Shown piece after piece: positions 12,901 through 24,700 of a stretch of 64,000 nt of DNA (position 1 is the stretch's first letter; each line of letters starts with the position of its first letter). The stretch is taken from NCBI RefSeq assembly GCF_024213555.1, contig NZ_JANAVO010000016.1, positions 30,539-94,538 of the forward strand. Direction: 5' to 3'. The stretch comes from Allokutzneria sp. A3M-2-11 16. GTDB lineage: Bacteria > Actinomycetota > Actinomycetes > Mycobacteriales > Pseudonocardiaceae. A program made the position numbers and the translations under genes. The notes beneath the pieces were generated by a model that was not told the DNA's origin, made no database searches, and saw nothing but the letters and a program-made list of their open reading frames with translations.

Positions 12901-15900
12901 CGGGACTGTCCTCTGATGAGGTCGACGCGGTGGAGGCGCACGGCACGGGCACTGTGCTGGGCGACCCGATCGAGGCGCAGGCGCTGATCAACACCTATGG
13001 CCAGGAGCGACCGGCAGAGACACCGCTGTGGTTGGGATCGCTGAAGTCCAACATCGGCCACGCGCAGGCGGCGGCCGGTGTCGGCGGCATCATCAAGATG
13101 GTGCAGGCGATGCGGCACGGCGTGCTGCCGAAGTCGTTGCACATCGAGGAGCCGACCGCGCACGTGGACTGGTCGGCGGGCGCGGTGTCGCTGCTGACGG
13201 AGTCCATCGAGTGGCCTGCGGTTGATCGCCCGCGGCGTTCTGCGGTCTCGTCTTTCGGGATCTCCGGCACCAACGCGCACGTGATCCTTGAGCAGGGCCC
13301 GGCGCCTGTGTCGAGCCCCGCGAAGTCTGTGCCTGATGTTCCATGGGTTGTCTCGGGCAAGTCGCCGGACGCGCTGCGGGCGCAGGCGGGGCGGATTCGA
13401 GCTTGGGCTGAGGAGAACCCCGACGCTGACCTGGTGGACGCCGGGTTCTCGCTCGCCACCGGGCGCGCCGCGCTGGAGTACCGGGCGGCGGTCGTCGCTT
13501 CGGATCGCGATGGTTTGCTTGCGGGGCTTGAGGAACTGGCCATCACCGGGCACGCGAACAGCGGCAAGGTCGCGTTCCTGTTCACCGGCGGCGGCGCGCA
13601 GTACCTCGGCATGGGCCGTGAGCTGTGCGAGAAGTACCCGGTGTTCGCGGCCGCGTTCGACGCCGTGACCTCGGAGTTCGACAAGCACCTCGCGTCGCCG
13701 TTGCGTGACGTGATGTTCGCGGAGAACTCAGATCTGTTGGACCGCATCGACTACATGCTTCCCGCGCTGTTCACCATCGAGGTGTCGCTGTTCCGGCTCC
13801 TCGAATCGTGGGGGATCACCCCCGATTTCGTTGCCGGGCACTCCATCGGCGAGTTCGGCGCGGCGCACGTGGCCGGGCTGTGGTCGCTGGAGGACGCCGT
13901 TCGCGTGGTGTCGGTCCGGGGTCGGTTGATGAACTCCATGCCGCCCGGTGGCGCCATGGTCGCGATCCAGGCGTCCGAGGAGGAGGTGCTGCCCGAGCTC
14001 ACCGGCAACGTGGGGATCGCGGCGCTCAACGGTCCACTGTCGACGGTGATCTCCGGTGACGAGGAGACCGCGCTGCGCATCGCCGCCGGGTTCAAGGAGC
14101 GCGGCCGCAAGGCGAAGAAGCTCGTGGTCAGCCAGGCGTCGCACTCCGCGTTGATGGACGGCCTGCTCGGCGAGTTCGGCGAGGCCACCGCGAGCCTGAC
14201 CTACCACGAGCCGCGCATCCCGATCGTGTCCACCCTGACCGGCAAGCCCGCCACGCTCGCCGACGTCGGCGATCCCACGTACTGGGTGCGCCACATCCGG
14301 CAGCCCGTCCGGCTCTTCGACGCCGTGCGGGTGCTGGAGTCCGAGGGTGTGACGAAGTTCGTCGAGATCGGCCCGAACGCCGTGCTCACCGCGGCCGCGC
14401 AGGACTGCGTGGAGAACCCGGACAACGCGGTCTTCATTCCGTTGGTGCGCAAGGAACAGGACGAGTCCCTCGCGATGGTGCGGGCGCTGGCCCAGCTGCA
14501 CGTCGCGGGCGCCAAGGTCGACTGGGCGGCGTTCTTCCCGAAGGACGCTCAGCTCGTTGACCTGCCGACCTACGCGTTCCAGAACCGGTCCTACTGGTTG
14601 ATGCAGGGCACCGGTGGCGCGGATGTCACCGCGGCTGGCCTTGTGTCCGCTGGGCACCAGCTGCTCGGCGCGGCGGTGCCGTTGGCCGATGGGGACGGCG
14701 TGCTGTTCACCGGCCGGATCTCCTTGGCCACGCAGCCGTGGCTGCTTGATCACGCGGTGATGGGCACGGTCCTCATTCCTGGTGCTGGGATCGTCGAGCT
14801 GGCGATCCGTGCCGGTGACGAGGTCGGTTGCGGCACCGTGGAAGACCTGACGCTCCAAGCTCCGTTGGTGATTCCCGAGACCGGTTCCGTTGTGGTGCAG
14901 GTTGTTGTGGGTTCCGATGCTGATGGACGTCGCGCGGTGTCGATCTACTCGCGGCGTGGTGAGGAACCGTGGACCGTGCATGCCGTTGGTTCCCTTGTGG
15001 CCAGCGCGGAGTCCACTGTGGACATCGGCTCGTGGCCGCCCGCTGGTGCGGAGTCGGTCGCGGTGGAGTCCCTGTACGAGGACCTGGTGGGCTCGGGCTT
15101 CGGCTACGGGCCGCTGTTCCAGGGCATCCAGGCGGCGTGGAAGCTCGGCGACGACGTGTACACCGAGCTGGCGTTGCCCGCCGACACGGACACCGGTTCG
15201 TTCGGGATTCACCCAGCGTTGTTGGACGCGGCATTGCACGGGATGTTCCTGCGGGACAACAACCCGGCGGGCGTCGCGCTGCCGTTCGCGTGGTCGGGGG
15301 TCACCCTGCACGCGACCGGGGCGAGCACGCTGCGCGTCAAGCTCACGCCGACCGGGCCGGACTCCGCGCGGGTGATCGGCGTGGACGGCGGTGGGAACCC
15401 GGTGATCACCGTCGACTCGATCGCGGTGCGAGCTGTCTCCGCCGATCAGTTGCGGACCGACAGCGATTCGCTGTTCCAGGTCGACTGGGTGCCGGTGAAC
15501 AGTGCGGGGGACACCCCGGAGTACGAGGTGCTCAGCCTGGAGTCCACAAATGACGATCCGGTCGGTGAGGCTTACCGGCTGACCCACGAGGTGCTGGAGA
15601 CCGCGCAGCGCTGGCTGGCGGAGAACGACTCCACCCTGGTGATCCACGTCGAGGAGCAGAACCTCGCCACCGCGGCGGTGTGGGGACTGATCCGTTCGGC
15701 GCAGTCGGAGAATCCCGGACGGTTCGTGCTCTTCGAGGGCCCCGCGGAGGCGATTGACGCTGCCGTCGCGACCGGGGAGCCGCAGGTGCGGGCGCGCGAC
15801 GGAGGGCTCTTCGCGCCCAGGCTCGCCAAGCCGCAGCCTGCGGGTGACACGGGGACGTGGGATGCCGAAGGCACGGTGCTGATCAGCGGTGGCACCGGTG

Positions 15901-17141
15901 ACCTCGGTGCCCTCGCGGCGCGGCACCTCGTTGCACAGCACGGAGTGACGCAGCTCGTGCTGACCAGCCGTCGCGGCATCGACGCGCCTGGCGCGAAGGA
16001 ACTCCAGGCGGAGCTGACCGAACTCGGTGCCACCGTGCGGATCGAAGCGTGCGACAGTGCTGATCGGAACGCGCTTTCGGCTCTGTTGAGCGGAATCTCG
16101 GACCTGACGGGTGTGATCCACACTGCCGGTGTGCTCGACGATGGCGTGATCTCGGCGCTGACGCCGGAGCGGGTGGACGGGGTGTTCCGGCCGAAGGTCG
16201 ACGCCGCGTGGAACCTGCACGAGCTGACGAAGGACCTCAGCCAGTTCGTCGTCTACTCGTCGGCCGCCGGTGTGCTCGGCGGTCCCGGGCAGGGCAACTA
16301 CGCCGCCGCCAACTCGTTCCTGGACGCCCTGGTGCGGCTGCGCCGGGAACAGGGCCTCGCCGGGCAGTCGCTGGCGTGGGGCCTGTGGGAGCAGGACGGT
16401 GGTATGGCCGGGGATCTGGGCAGCCAGAACGTCGACCGGATGAGCCGGGACGGTTTCGGGGCGCTCAGCCACGCCGAGGGCATGGAGATCTTCGATGCCG
16501 CGGTCGGGCTGAACCAGCCGGTGCTGGTGCCGATCAAGCTGGACCGCACGGCGTTGCGTGCCGGGTCGGTCCCCGCGATCCTGCGCGGCCTGGTGCGTGC
16601 CCCGGCGCGCCGGGCCGCGCAGGCCGCCGTCGCCGAGACCGTCTCGCTGGCCGACCGGCTCGCCGCGATGCCCGCGCTGGAGCGGGCCGAAGCGGTGCTG
16701 GACGTGGTGCGCGCCCAGGTCGCGGCGGTGCTCGGGCACGGGTCGGGCGCGGAGGTCGATCCCGATCGTCCGTTCACCGAGCTGGGCTTCGACTCGCTGA
16801 CGTCGGTGGAGCTGCGGAACCGGCTCAACACGGTCACTTCGCTGCGGTTGACGGCGACGGCGGTGTTCGACCACCCGACGCCGCAGGCCATGGCCGATCA
16901 CCTGAAGCCGTTGCTGCTGCCCGCGGAGCAGGCGGAGGAGCCGGTGGAGGTGGACGAGAAGGCCGTCCGCGCGGCGCTGGCGAAGATCTCCATCGACGAC
17001 TTCCGCAAGGCCGGGGTGCTCGACGCCCTGGTGCGGCTGGCCGGGTCGGTGGGGCCGGAGAACGCCGAGGTCGAGTCCATCGATGAGATGGACGTCAGCG
17101 ACCTGGTCCAGCGGGCCATGGCGTCGGCAAAGGGCAGCTGA
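6984..17141 (+). CDS. Type I PKS gene B, bimodular: KS-AT-DH-KR-ACP x2
   Basis: ATG 6984 (MADQDKLL...) is chosen over the in-frame GTG 6969 because it begins the usual N-terminal coiled-coil docking helix (1-33). The protein is 3385 aa. Module 1: KS 34-455 (C206), AT 553-840 (S632, HAFH 727-730, malonyl), DH 895-1165 (H931, D1087; the Gly of HxxxGxxxxP is Asp in [10 protein letters not shown]), KR 1312-1490 (LDD, Y1455) and ACP (S1622). Module 2: KS 1679-2100 (C1851), AT 2192-2490 (S2287, but QASH at 2384-2387 instead of HAFH), DH 2555-2825 (H2590, D2748, motif intact), KR 2960-3140 (LDD, Y3106) and ACP (S3271). The ASH ending resembles the methylmalonyl YASH signature, so module 2 probably adds a methyl branch; this is inference. 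The C-terminus (3310-3385; [20 protein letters not shown], then [11 protein letters not shown]) is a different docking class from those of A, C, D and E. Predicted output is a diene with one methyl. Confidence 0.96.
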   Translation: MADQDKLLGLLKKVTADLQQTRARLREAESADNEPIAIIGMGCRFPGGVDSPEDLWDLVESGREGITGFPNDRGWDLDGLFHPDPGNPGTSYASTGGFVHTAARFDPEFFGISPREALAMDPQQRLLLEVSWEAMERAGIDPISLKGSSTGVYAGVASQEYGPRLHEPAEGVEGYLLTGTTCSVHSGRVAYSFGFEGPAVSVDTACSSSLVALHWAVQALRAGECSMALAGGANIMGAPGIFVEFSRQRGLSPDGRCKSFAASADGTGWSEGVGMILIEKLSDAQRNGHEVLAVIRGSAINQDGASNGLTAPNGPSQQRVILAALENARLSTRDVDVVEAHGTGTVLGDPIEAQALINTYGQDRDQPLWLGSLKSNIGHAQAAAGIGGVIKMVQALRAGRLPKSLHVNEPTPHVDWSAGAVSLLTEARDWPSVDRPRRAAVSSFGISGTNAHIVLEQAPVAEVEDVPRAFTSPIPWLLSAKTEEALRVQASRLLSRVSTHPVDIGFSLATGRAALDVRAAVIGSSQEELIAGLTALAEGGRASVQGRATKGKTAFLFTGQGAQRFGMGRELAEAFPVFATAYDKVLALLPSISHEELDQTGNAQPALFAFEVALYRLIESWGLRPDFLAGHSIGELAAAHVAGVWSLEDAARIVAARGRLMQALPGGGAMIAIQGTEEEVRAQLVEGVDIAAINGPTSVVISGVEEAALAVAEQFKDRKTKRLSVSHAFHSGLMDGILAEFGKVVGSATASAPTVPIVSTLTGKTATAAELSSVDYWVRHVRETVRFADAVRTLGSFGVTKFVEVGPDGVLTAAGADCLDEGTFVALSRRDRDEPHTLVTALSQFHVAGGKVDWAKVFAPTSARRVDLPTYAFQYQHFWLNGPTGGADVAAAGLTAAKHPLLGAAISLADGDGFLFTGRLSLSSHAWLGEHVVMDSVLVPGTAFVELAIRAGDEVGCGVVEELTLHAPLVLATATMVQVVVGGDESGRRSVSVYSSRSEDQWTLHASGVLAPQGTPVSFDFGHWPPADTTAVALDGVYDRLAEVGLRYGPLFQGLKAAWTRGEEVFAEVELPSSDADKFGIHPALLDAALHATGLGEQSGASLPFSWSGVTLHAAGATALRVRLAPAGTESVSLTAVDPTGAPVISVDSLALRAVSAEQVHAAALEQDSLFRLDWVPVASPSPVDGGFEVLAVEPGSGDVVADAHAATTRVLAAAQEFLADENAADSKLVVVTNGAAGPDVTDLAAAAVWGLVRSAQSENPDRFVLVDGPASDLGAAVATGEGQVVVRDGKLFVPRLSRGASASPAEWDSSGTVLITGGTGGLGALLAKHLVAERGVTSLVLTSRRGLEAPGAGSLAAELAEWGAQVEIAACDVSDRDAVSALLSGISNLTGVIHAAGVLDDGVVSALSPERITGVFTPKVDAAWHLHELTENLQHFVLFSSAAGVLGAPGQGNYAAANSFLDALARHRRSQGLAASSIAWGLWQQDSGMSGELSKDELARMRRDGYGALSPEEGLELFDIALAQDDAFLAAVKLDIPSLTSFARTGVVPQVLRGLVRVPVRRTANAAEAAGLRDRLVSLSAAEQDRALLELVRTQVAQVLGHSGGGAIEPDRAFTDLGFDSLTAVELRNGLTAASGLRLPATLIFDYPTPLDLARHVRAELLGELAEVKATAAVGSDEPIAIVGMGCRYPGGVSTPEQLWELVASGGDGVTFFPDNRGWDLEGLYHPDPDHSGTSYSREGGFLLDAAEFDPEFFGISPREALAMDPQQRLLLEVTWEAVERAGIDPVSLKGTDTGVFAGVMYYDYGSHVDSVPEELEAFMGTGTSGSVTSGRIAYTFGLEGPAVSVDTACSSSLVALHWAAQALRSGECSLALAGGVTVMPTAESFVAFSRQRGLAPDGRCKPFSSSADGTTWSEGVGMILLERLSDAVRNGHQVLAVVRGSAINQDGASNGLTAPNGPSQQRVIRQALANAGLSSDEVDAVEAHGTGTVLGDPIEAQALINTYGQERPAETPLWLGSLKSNIGHAQAAAGVGGIIKMVQAMRHGVLPKSLHIEEPTAHVDWSAGAVSLLTESIEWPAVDRPRRSAVSSFGISGTNAHVILEQGPAPVSSPAKSVPDVPWVVSGKSPDALRAQAGRIRAWAEENPDADLVDAGFSLATGRAALEYRAAVVASDRDGLLAGLEELAITGHANSGKVAFLFTGGGAQYLGMGRELCEKYPVFAAAFDAVTSEFDKHLASPLRDVMFAENSDLLDRIDYMLPALFTIEVSLFRLLESWGITPDFVAGHSIGEFGAAHVAGLWSLEDAVRVVSVRGRLMNSMPPGGAMVAIQASEEEVLPELTGNVGIAALNGPLSTVISGDEETALRIAAGFKERGRKAKKLVVSQASHSALMDGLLGEFGEATASLTYHEPRIPIVSTLTGKPATLADVGDPTYWVRHIRQPVRLFDAVRVLESEGVTKFVEIGPNAVLTAAAQDCVENPDNAVFIPLVRKEQDESLAMVRALAQLHVAGAKVDWAAFFPKDAQLVDLPTYAFQNRSYWLMQGTGGADVTAAGLVSAGHQLLGAAVPLADGDGVLFTGRISLATQPWLLDHAVMGTVLIPGAGIVELAIRAGDEVGCGTVEDLTLQAPLVIPETGSVVVQVVVGSDADGRRAVSIYSRRGEEPWTVHAVGSLVASAESTVDIGSWPPAGAESVAVESLYEDLVGSGFGYGPLFQGIQAAWKLGDDVYTELALPADTDTGSFGIHPALLDAALHGMFLRDNNPAGVALPFAWSGVTLHATGASTLRVKLTPTGPDSARVIGVDGGGNPVITVDSIAVRAVSADQLRTDSDSLFQVDWVPVNSAGDTPEYEVLSLESTNDDPVGEAYRLTHEVLETAQRWLAENDSTLVIHVEEQNLATAAVWGLIRSAQSENPGRFVLFEGPAEAIDAAVATGEPQVRARDGGLFAPRLAKPQPAGDTGTWDAEGTVLISGGTGDLGALAARHLVAQHGVTQLVLTSRRGIDAPGAKELQAELTELGATVRIEACDSADRNALSALLSGISDLTGVIHTAGVLDDGVISALTPERVDGVFRPKVDAAWNLHELTKDLSQFVVYSSAAGVLGGPGQGNYAAANSFLDALVRLRREQGLAGQSLAWGLWEQDGGMAGDLGSQNVDRMSRDGFGALSHAEGMEIFDAAVGLNQPVLVPIKLDRTALRAGSVPAILRGLVRAPARRAAQAAVAETVSLADRLAAMPALERAEAVLDVVRAQVAAVLGHGSGAEVDPDRPFTELGFDSLTSVELRNRLNTVTSLRLTATAVFDHPTPQAMADHLKPLLLPAEQAEEPVEVDEKAVRAALAKISIDDFRKAGVLDALVRLAGSVGPENAEVESIDEMDVSDLVQRAMASAKGS

Positions 17142-17220
17142 TATACCGAAAAAGGCCAGCTCAGCCACTGTCTATGTGTTCTCCTACTAGTCCGTGGTTT
17201 TGGTTGACCGACCCCCGCGA

Positions 17221-17263
17221 CTGCCCATCCAATGGACCTTGCACAAGGCCGCTGGATGGGCAG
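17221..17263 (+). terminator. Inverted repeat between PKS genes B and C
   Basis: CTGCCCATCCA (17221-17231) and TGGATGGGCAG (17253-17263) form a perfect 11-bp stem. The 21-nt loop itself contains the small palindrome CCTTG-CA-CAAGG (17237-17248). It lies in the 186-bp B-C gap, the longest gap between genes B, C, D and E, and is followed by a short TTT. It could be a partial terminator, an RNA-processing site or an operator. No clear promoter was seen between it and gene C; a TTGACC at 17204-17209 has no good -10 partner. Confidence 0.45.
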
Positions 17264-17327
17264 TTTCGCTGTTCAGGGCGTGTTTCTAGCTATTCGTACA
17301 GTTGACGCCAGAGAAGCGGAGAGTGGG

Positions 17328-20300
17328 ATGGCGAATTCCTCCGAGGAGCTCATCGCGGCGCTGCGTGAGTCCCTGAAGGAAAACGCGCGGCTGACGGCCC
17401 GGAATAGCGAACTCGCCGCCGCCGCGACCGAGCCGATCGCGATCGTCGGCATCGGCTGCCGCTTCCCCGGCGGTGTGCGCACCCCGGAGCAGCTGTGGGA
17501 CCTGGTGGCCAGGGGCGGCGAGGGCGTCTCGGACTTCCCGACCGACCGCGGCTGGGACCTCGGCTCGCTGTTCCACCCCGACCCCGACCACCAGGGCACC
17601 TCCTACACCAGCCGCGGCAACTTCCTGCACGACGCCGCCGAGTTCGACCCGGAGCTGTTCGGGATCAGCCCGCGCGAGGCCCTGGCGATGGACCCGCAGC
17701 AGCGGCTCCTGCTGGAGGTCGCGTGGGAGGCGTTCGAGCGCGCGGGAATCGACCCCGGCACCGTGAAGGGCAGCGCCACCGGGGTGTTCGCGGGCCTGAT
17801 GTACAACGACTACGGCCAGAACCTGGACGAGCTGCCCGAGGGCGTCGAGGGGTTCCTCGGGACCGGCACCACCGGCAGCGTGCTCTCCGGCCGGATCTCC
17901 TACACCTTCGGGCTCGAAGGCCCCGCGGTCACCGTGGACACCGCGTGCTCCTCCTCGCTGGTCTCGATGCACCTTGCGGCGCAGGCACTGCGCACGGGGG
18001 AGTGCTCGCTGGCGCTGGCCGGCGGCGTGACGGTGATGTCGGTTCCGGACACCTTCGTCGACTTCTCCCGCCAGCGCGGCCTTTCCGTGGACGGGCGGTG
18101 CAAGTCCTTCGCCGCCGCGGCGGACGGCACGGGCTGGTCCGAGGGCGCGGGCATCCTGTTGCTGGAGAAGCTTTCCGACGCCAAGCGCAACGGCCACCCG
18201 ATCTTCGCGGTGGTGCGCGGCTCGGCGGTGAACCAGGACGGCGCCTCCAACGGCCTCACCGCCCCGAACGGCCCTTCGCAGCAGCGGGTGATCCGCCAGG
18301 CGCTCGCCAACGCTGGTCTGTCCACTTCGGACGTTGACGCGGTCGAGGCGCACGGCACCGGCACCGTGCTCGGCGACCCGATCGAGGCGCAGGCCGTTAT
18401 CGCCACGTACGGCCAGAAGCGTGACACTCCGCTGTACCTGGGATCGTTGAAGTCCAACATCGGGCACGCGCAGGCCGCCGCCGGTGTCGCCGGTGTGATC
18501 AAGACCGTGATGGCGCTGCGGCACGGAGTTCTGCCGCAGACGCTGCACATCGATGAGCCTTCGCCGCACGTGGACTGGACGGCCGGAGCCGTTTCGCTGC
18601 TCACCTCCGCTCAGGAGTGGCCTGAGGTTGACCGCCCGCGCCGTGCGGCTGTCTCGTCGTTCGGGATCTCCGGCACCAACGCACACGTGATCCTGGAGCA
18701 GGCCCCTGCTGTCTCCTCTCCATCGGAGAAGGTTGTCGAGCCGGTCGCGCTGCCGTGGATCGTCTCCGGCAAGACTCCCTCGGCGCTTGAGGCTCAGGTC
18801 GCGCAGCTGCGGTCCTTTGTGGACGCCAATGAAGCTTTGTCCAGTTTGGACATTGCATTCTCGCTGGCCACCACGCGTGCGGCGCTGGATGAGCGGGCGG
18901 TCTTCCTCGGTTCGCTCGACGGTGAGCCTGTCGCGCGGGGACGCCTGGTCAAGGGCAAGACCGCGTTCCTGTTCACCGGCCAGGGTTCGCAGCGTCGTGG
19001 TATGGGTCAGGAGCTGTACGCCGCGTACCCGGTGTTCGCTGCGGCTTATGACGAGGTGCGTGCGCTTCTTCCCGCGATCTCCGAGGAGGAGTTGGACCAG
19101 ACCGGGAATGCTCAGCCCGCGCTGTTCGCGCTGGAGGTTGCTCTGTACCGGCTCGTCGAGTCGTGGGGCATCAAGCCGGACTTCCTGGTCGGGCACTCCA
19201 TTGGTGAGTTGGCCGCCGCGCACGTCGCCGGTGTGTTCTCGCTGGAGGATGCCGCTCGTCTGGTGGCAGCTCGCGGGCGGTTGATGCAGGCTTTGCCCAC
19301 TGGTGGAGCCATGATCGCGATCCAGGCGACTGAGGAAGAGGTTTCTTCCAAGCTTGTCGACGGCGTGGACATCGCGGCGATCAACGGGCCCCGCGCCGTG
19401 GTGATCTCCGGTGTGGAGGCGGCCGCGCTCGCAGTGGCGGAGCAGTTCAAGGACCGCAAGACCAAGCGCCTGGCCGTGTCGCATGCGTTCCACTCGTCGC
19501 TGATGGACGACATGCTGGCCGATTTCGCCAAGGTCGCGCTGTCGGTGACGTACTCCGAGCCGACCGTGCAGATCGTTTCGAACGTGACGGGCACGGTTGC
19601 CAAGGCGGCCGAGCTGATGTCGCCGGAGTACTGGGTGCGGCACGTGCGCGGCGCGGTCCGCTTTGCTGACGGCATCGCCACCTGCGCGGAGAAGGGCGTC
19701 ACCCGCTACCTCGAGCTGGGGCCGGACGGGACTTTGTCGGCGATGGGCGCGGACTGCGCTTCCGCTACGTTCGCGCCGGTGCTCCGGAAAGACCGTCCGG
19801 AGCCGGAAGCGCTGCTCACCGGAGTCGGCCAGGTGTTCGCGGCCGGAGCGAAGGTGGACTGGGCCGCGGTGTTCGCCGGGACCGGCGCGCGCCGCGTCGA
19901 CCTCCCGACCTACGCGTTCCAGCACCAGCGCTTCTGGCTGAAGTCCGCGCAGCGCAACAAGGATTCCTGGCGCTACCGGGTCAGGTGGGACGCGATCACC
20001 GTTCCGCGCTCGTCGCTGCACGGGACGTGGGCGGTCATCGGTTCCCCGAATCCGCTCGTCGAAGCCGCGCTCACCGCCCGCGGCGCGCAGGTCCAGTGGG
20101 TGTCGAGCCCCGCCGAAGCGTCCGAAGTGGACGGATTCCTGTCTATCGGGGCGGACCTCTCCACGACCCTGTCCCTCGTTCAGAACGTCGACGTGCCGCT
20201 GTGGTGCGCGACGGTCGGGCGGGCTCCCGAGCAGGCACAGGTGTGGGGGCTCGGGCAGGTCGTCGCACTTGAACACCCGGAGCGCTGGGGCGGCCTGGTC

Positions 20301-21722
20301 GAACTCCCGGCGACTCCGGGAGAGCAGGACTTCGAGCTGCTGGCCGATGTGCTCGGCGGGGCGGAGAAGCAGGTCGCCATCCGCGAGAACAGCGTGCTGG
20401 CGCGTCGTTTGGCGCACTCCGAGCCGGGGGCGGCGAAGCGGGAGTGGAAGCCGCGCGGCACGGTGTTGCTGACCGGTGGCACCGGCGCGCTCGGTTCGTT
20501 CACCGCGAAGTGGCTTGCCCGCAACGGCGCAGAGCACCTGGTGTTGTTGTCCCGCCGAGGAAACACGGCCCCTGGTGCCGCCGAGCTGAGCGCGGAACTG
20601 ACCGAACTGGGCTCGCGGGTGACCGTGGCGGCGTGCGACGTCACCGACCGCGACGCGCTGGGCGAGCTGATCGAGAAGCTGCACGCGGACGGCGAAACCA
20701 TTCGCTCCGTCATGCACATCGCGGGTGTCGTCGACGACGGACCCCTTGCGGCACTTGACAATGCGCGCCTTGAAGGCGTGTTGTCGCCGAAGGTCACGGC
20801 CGCGCGGAACCTGCACGAGCTGACCAAGTCCCTGGATCTGGACGCGTTCGTGCTGTTCTCCTCGCTGGCCGGAGTGTGCGGCAATCCCGGGCAGGGCGCC
20901 TATGCGGCGGCCAACGCCCACCTTGACGCGCTCGCCGAACAGCGGCACCTGGACGGGCTGCCCGCGACCTCGATCGCGTGGGGAGCCTGGGCCGAGGCGG
21001 GCATGGCCACCAACGGCACGCTGGACGACGAGCTGCGGCGCTTCGGGATTCGGCCGATGGACCCCGCGCGGGCGCTCACCGCTCTGCAAGGCGCCCTGGA
21101 CCAGGAGGACGTGGCGATCACCGTCGCGGACATCGACTGGCCCCTGTTCGCGCCGAACGTGCCCGGCACGCTGTTCGACGCGATCCCGGAGGCGGCCAAG
21201 CCAGCCCAGCCGGAGAACGAGTCGGCCGCGTTGCTGCGCAAGCTCGACGGCGCGCCCGAGGCCGAGCAGACCCGGGTGCTCGTGGAGCTGGTCCGGTCGC
21301 GAGTGTCCACTGTGCTCGGTCACGCGACCACTGCCGCAGTGCAGCCGGAGCGCGCGTTCTCCGAACTGGGCTTCGACTCGCTGACCTCAGTGGAGTTCCG
21401 CAACCGGCTCAACATGGCTACGGGCCTGGTGCTGCCGACCTCCCTGGTCTTCGACTACCCGACGCCGGTTGCGCTCGCGGCCTTCCTGCGCGAGGAGCTG
21501 CTGGGCTCGGACAGCGACGCCGACCAGTTGCTGGACCGGCTCGAAGACACCTTGCAGGGCCTGGAACCCGGCACCGAGCTGCGCGAGCGGCTGGTCGGGC
21601 GGCTCAAGGCCCTGGTGTCGGCCACCACGTCGAGCGAGGAGGGGGCCGACCTCGTCGAGTCGCTGCGGTCCTCCTCCAACGACGAACTCTTCGACTTCAT
21701 CGACAAGCAGCTCGGCAATTGA
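17328..21722 (+). CDS. Type I PKS gene C, monomodular: KS-AT-KR-ACP
   Basis: ATG 17328 follows a purine-rich AGCGGAGAG; the upstream in-frame ATG at 17232 is rejected because it falls inside the hairpin loop and has no homologous extension. The protein is 1464 aa. The N-terminus ([19 protein letters not shown]...) is the partner docking class for the C-terminus of B, which supports B>C transfer. Domains: KS 34-455 (C207), AT 545-835 (S624, HAFH 719-722, malonyl), no DH or ER, KR with catalytic half 1044-1225 (VDD in place of LDD, Ser and Y1192 present), ACP (S1351), and a C-terminal docking helix 1395-1464 of the common class. The linker after the AT goes straight into the WRYRVRW start of the KR structural half. 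Expected output is one malonate unit left as a beta-hydroxyl. Gene D starts 16 bp downstream. Confidence 0.96.
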   Translation: MANSSEELIAALRESLKENARLTARNSELAAAATEPIAIVGIGCRFPGGVRTPEQLWDLVARGGEGVSDFPTDRGWDLGSLFHPDPDHQGTSYTSRGNFLHDAAEFDPELFGISPREALAMDPQQRLLLEVAWEAFERAGIDPGTVKGSATGVFAGLMYNDYGQNLDELPEGVEGFLGTGTTGSVLSGRISYTFGLEGPAVTVDTACSSSLVSMHLAAQALRTGECSLALAGGVTVMSVPDTFVDFSRQRGLSVDGRCKSFAAAADGTGWSEGAGILLLEKLSDAKRNGHPIFAVVRGSAVNQDGASNGLTAPNGPSQQRVIRQALANAGLSTSDVDAVEAHGTGTVLGDPIEAQAVIATYGQKRDTPLYLGSLKSNIGHAQAAAGVAGVIKTVMALRHGVLPQTLHIDEPSPHVDWTAGAVSLLTSAQEWPEVDRPRRAAVSSFGISGTNAHVILEQAPAVSSPSEKVVEPVALPWIVSGKTPSALEAQVAQLRSFVDANEALSSLDIAFSLATTRAALDERAVFLGSLDGEPVARGRLVKGKTAFLFTGQGSQRRGMGQELYAAYPVFAAAYDEVRALLPAISEEELDQTGNAQPALFALEVALYRLVESWGIKPDFLVGHSIGELAAAHVAGVFSLEDAARLVAARGRLMQALPTGGAMIAIQATEEEVSSKLVDGVDIAAINGPRAVVISGVEAAALAVAEQFKDRKTKRLAVSHAFHSSLMDDMLADFAKVALSVTYSEPTVQIVSNVTGTVAKAAELMSPEYWVRHVRGAVRFADGIATCAEKGVTRYLELGPDGTLSAMGADCASATFAPVLRKDRPEPEALLTGVGQVFAAGAKVDWAAVFAGTGARRVDLPTYAFQHQRFWLKSAQRNKDSWRYRVRWDAITVPRSSLHGTWAVIGSPNPLVEAALTARGAQVQWVSSPAEASEVDGFLSIGADLSTTLSLVQNVDVPLWCATVGRAPEQAQVWGLGQVVALEHPERWGGLVELPATPGEQDFELLADVLGGAEKQVAIRENSVLARRLAHSEPGAAKREWKPRGTVLLTGGTGALGSFTAKWLARNGAEHLVLLSRRGNTAPGAAELSAELTELGSRVTVAACDVTDRDALGELIEKLHADGETIRSVMHIAGVVDDGPLAALDNARLEGVLSPKVTAARNLHELTKSLDLDAFVLFSSLAGVCGNPGQGAYAAANAHLDALAEQRHLDGLPATSIAWGAWAEAGMATNGTLDDELRRFGIRPMDPARALTALQGALDQEDVAITVADIDWPLFAPNVPGTLFDAIPEAAKPAQPENESAALLRKLDGAPEAEQTRVLVELVRSRVSTVLGHATTAAVQPERAFSELGFDSLTSVEFRNRLNMATGLVLPTSLVFDYPTPVALAAFLREELLGSDSDADQLLDRLEDTLQGLEPGTELRERLVGRLKALVSATTSSEEGADLVESLRSSSNDELFDFIDKQLGN

Positions 21723-21738
21723 GTAGTGGGGATCTCTA

Positions 21739-24700
21739 ATGTCTTCTGCTGAGAACAACAAGCTCCGCGATTACCTCACGCGCGTCACGGGCGAGCTGCA
21801 CGCGACGAAGCTGCGGTTGCGCGAGGCCGAGGAGAAGGACTTCGAGCCGGTCGCGATCGTCGGGATGGCCTGCCGGTTCCCCGGGGCCGACTCGCCGGAG
21901 GCGTTCTGGCGGATGATCGCGGACGGCGTCGACGGCGTCCGCGAGTTCCCCACCGACCGCGGCTGGGACCTGGAACGGCTCTACGACCCCGATCCCGACC
22001 ACCTCGGCACCTCCTACGTGCGCAGCGGCGGATTCCTCACCGCGGCGGGGGAGTTCGACGCCGAGCTGTTCGGGATCTCCCCGCGCGAGGCCCTGGCGAT
22101 GGACCCGCAGCAGCGGCTGTTGCTGGAGACCTCGTGGGAGGCGTTCGAGCGCGCGGGCATCGACCCGACCTCGCTTCGCGGTTCACGGACCGGTGTCTTC
22201 GCGGGCACCAACGGCCAGGACTACGGCCGCACGATCACCGAGCCGATGGAGGGCATCGAGGGCTACCTCGGCACCGGCATCTCGGGTTCGGTCCTGTCCG
22301 GCCGACTGTCCTATGTGTTCGGCCTGGAAGGCCCGGCCGTCACGATCGACACCGCGTGCTCTTCGTCACTGGTGGCCATGCACCTTGCCGTGCAAGCACT
22401 TCGGTCCGGTGAGTGCACTCTCGCGCTCGCAGGTGGCGTCAGCGTGATGTCCGGTCCGGACGCGTTCGTCGAGTTCTCCCGCCAGCGCGGCCTCGCCCGC
22501 GACGGGCGGGTCAAGGCGTTCTCCGCCTCCTCCGACGGGACGGGCTGGGGCGAAGGCGCCGGAATGCTGCTGCTGGAGAAGCTTTCCGACGCGCAGCGCA
22601 CCGGACACCCGGTCTTGGCCATCCTGCGCGGCACCGCCGTGAACCAGGACGGCGCTTCGAACGGCCTCACCGCGCCGAACGGCCCGTCGCAGCAGCGCGT
22701 CATCCGCCAGGCGCTCGCCAACGCTCGTCTGTCTACTAAGGACGTAGACGCGGTCGACGCGCACGGCACCGGTACGACGCTCGGTGACCCCATCGAGGCT
22801 CAGGCGCTGCTCGCCACCTACGGCCAGGGGCGCGCCGAGCCCCTGTGGGTCGGATCGGTGAAGTCCAACATCGGCCACACCCAGGCCGCCGCCGGTGTGG
22901 CCAGCGTGATCAAGATGGTGATGGCCATCCGGCACGGTGTGCTGCCGCAGTCGCTGCACATCGACGCGCCAACCCCGCACGTGGACTGGACCGCTGGCGC
23001 GGTCTCTCTGCTTTCGTCTGCCCGTGACTGGCCCCAGGTGGACCGCCCGCGTCGTGCGGGCGTTTCGTCTTTTGGTATCTCTGGAACCAATTCGCACGTC
23101 ATCGTCGAAGAAGCGCCTGCCCCCGTTGAGGAGAACACCGAGCCGACTGCGTGTCTCCTTGGCGCGCACGTGCCGTGGGTGGTGTCCGGCAAGACTCCGG
23201 AAGCTTTGCAGGCTCAGGCTGCGGCACTTCTGTCCGTTGTGGACGGTTCTGAGCCGCTTGACCTCGGGCGCGCGCTGGCCTCGACGCGGGCTCGACTGGA
23301 CCACCGCGGCGTCGCGTTCGGCGTTTCGCAGCTGCGCGCTCTGGCGGCTGGTGAGCCGGGGGTTGTGACCGGGCAGGCCACGGGCGGTCAGCTCGCGGTG
23401 CTGTTCACCGGTCAGGGTTCGCAGCGCCTGGGAATGGGGCAGGCGCTCTACGAGGCGTTCCCGGTGTTCGCGGCGGCCTACGACGAGGTGCGGGCGCTTC
23501 TGCCTTCGGTTCCCTCCACACAGGAGGAGCTGAACGAGACCGGCAACGCCCAGCCCGCGCTGTTCGCCCTGGAAGTGGCGCTGTACCGGCTGATCGAGTC
23601 CCTGGGTGTGCGCCCGGACTTCCTCGCTGGGCACTCGATCGGTGAGCTGGCCGCCGCTCACGTCGCGGGCGTGTGGTCGCTCGAAGACGCGGCCCGGATC
23701 GTCACCGCACGCGGTCGGTTGATGCAGGCTTTGCCCAGCGGTGGAGCGATGATCGCGATCCAGGCGACTGAGGAGGAGGTTCGCGCCCAGCTCGTCGATG
23801 GCGTGGACATCGCGGCGATCAACGGGCCCCGCGCTGTGGTGATCTCCGGCGAGGAGGCTGCTGCGCTCGCCGTTGCGGAGCAGTTCAAGGACCGCAAGAC
23901 CAAGCGTCTTCCCGTCTCGCACGCTTTCCACTCCGGCCTGATGGACGGGATGCTCGCCGAGTTCGGCAAGGTTATCGCGTCGGCCACCGCCTCCGCGCCG
24001 ACCATCCAGATCGTCTCCACGCTCACCGGTCGCGCCGCGACCACCGAAGAACTGTCCTCTGTGGACTACTGGGTTCGGCATGTGCGCGAATCCGTGCGTT
24101 TTGCCGATGCCGTCACGACGCTCGCGGAAGCCGGAGTCACCAAGTTCCTGGAGCTGGGTCCGGACGGTGTGCTCACCGCCGCGGGCGCGGACTGCGCTGA
24201 AGGCAAGTTCATCGCGTCTCTGCGCAGGGATCGCGACGAGCCGCAGACCTTCGTCACGGCGCTGGCCGAGCTGTACGTCAACGGCGGCAGCGTGGATTGG
24301 GCCTCGGCGTTCGAGGGCCCGGCCCGGCACGTCGACCTGCCCACCTACGCTTTCCAGCGGCGCCACTACTGGCTGCCGATGCAGCGGGCCACCGGCGATG
24401 CTTCCGGCCTGGGCCTCGGCTCCCTGGACCACCCGCTGCTCGGCGCTTCGGTGTCTCTGGCCGACGCTGAGGGTTTCCTGTTCACCGGGCGCCTCTCGAC
24501 CTCCACGCACTCGTGGCTGGCCGATCACGTGGTGATGGGCGCGATCGTCGTGCCTGGCACCGGCTTGGTCGAGCTGGCCGTGCGCGCTGCCGACGAGGTG
24601 GGTTGCGGCGTCCTCGAAGAGCTGACGTTGCAGGCCCCGCTCGTGCTGCCCGAGGACGGCGGTGTTCAGGTCCAGCTCGCTGTCGCGGCTCCCGATGAGT

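Noticed and set aside
17204..17232. Promoter for gene C built on TTGACC at 17204
   Set aside because: The sequence 17 bp downstream (ATCCAA) is not a credible -10 and falls in the hairpin stem.
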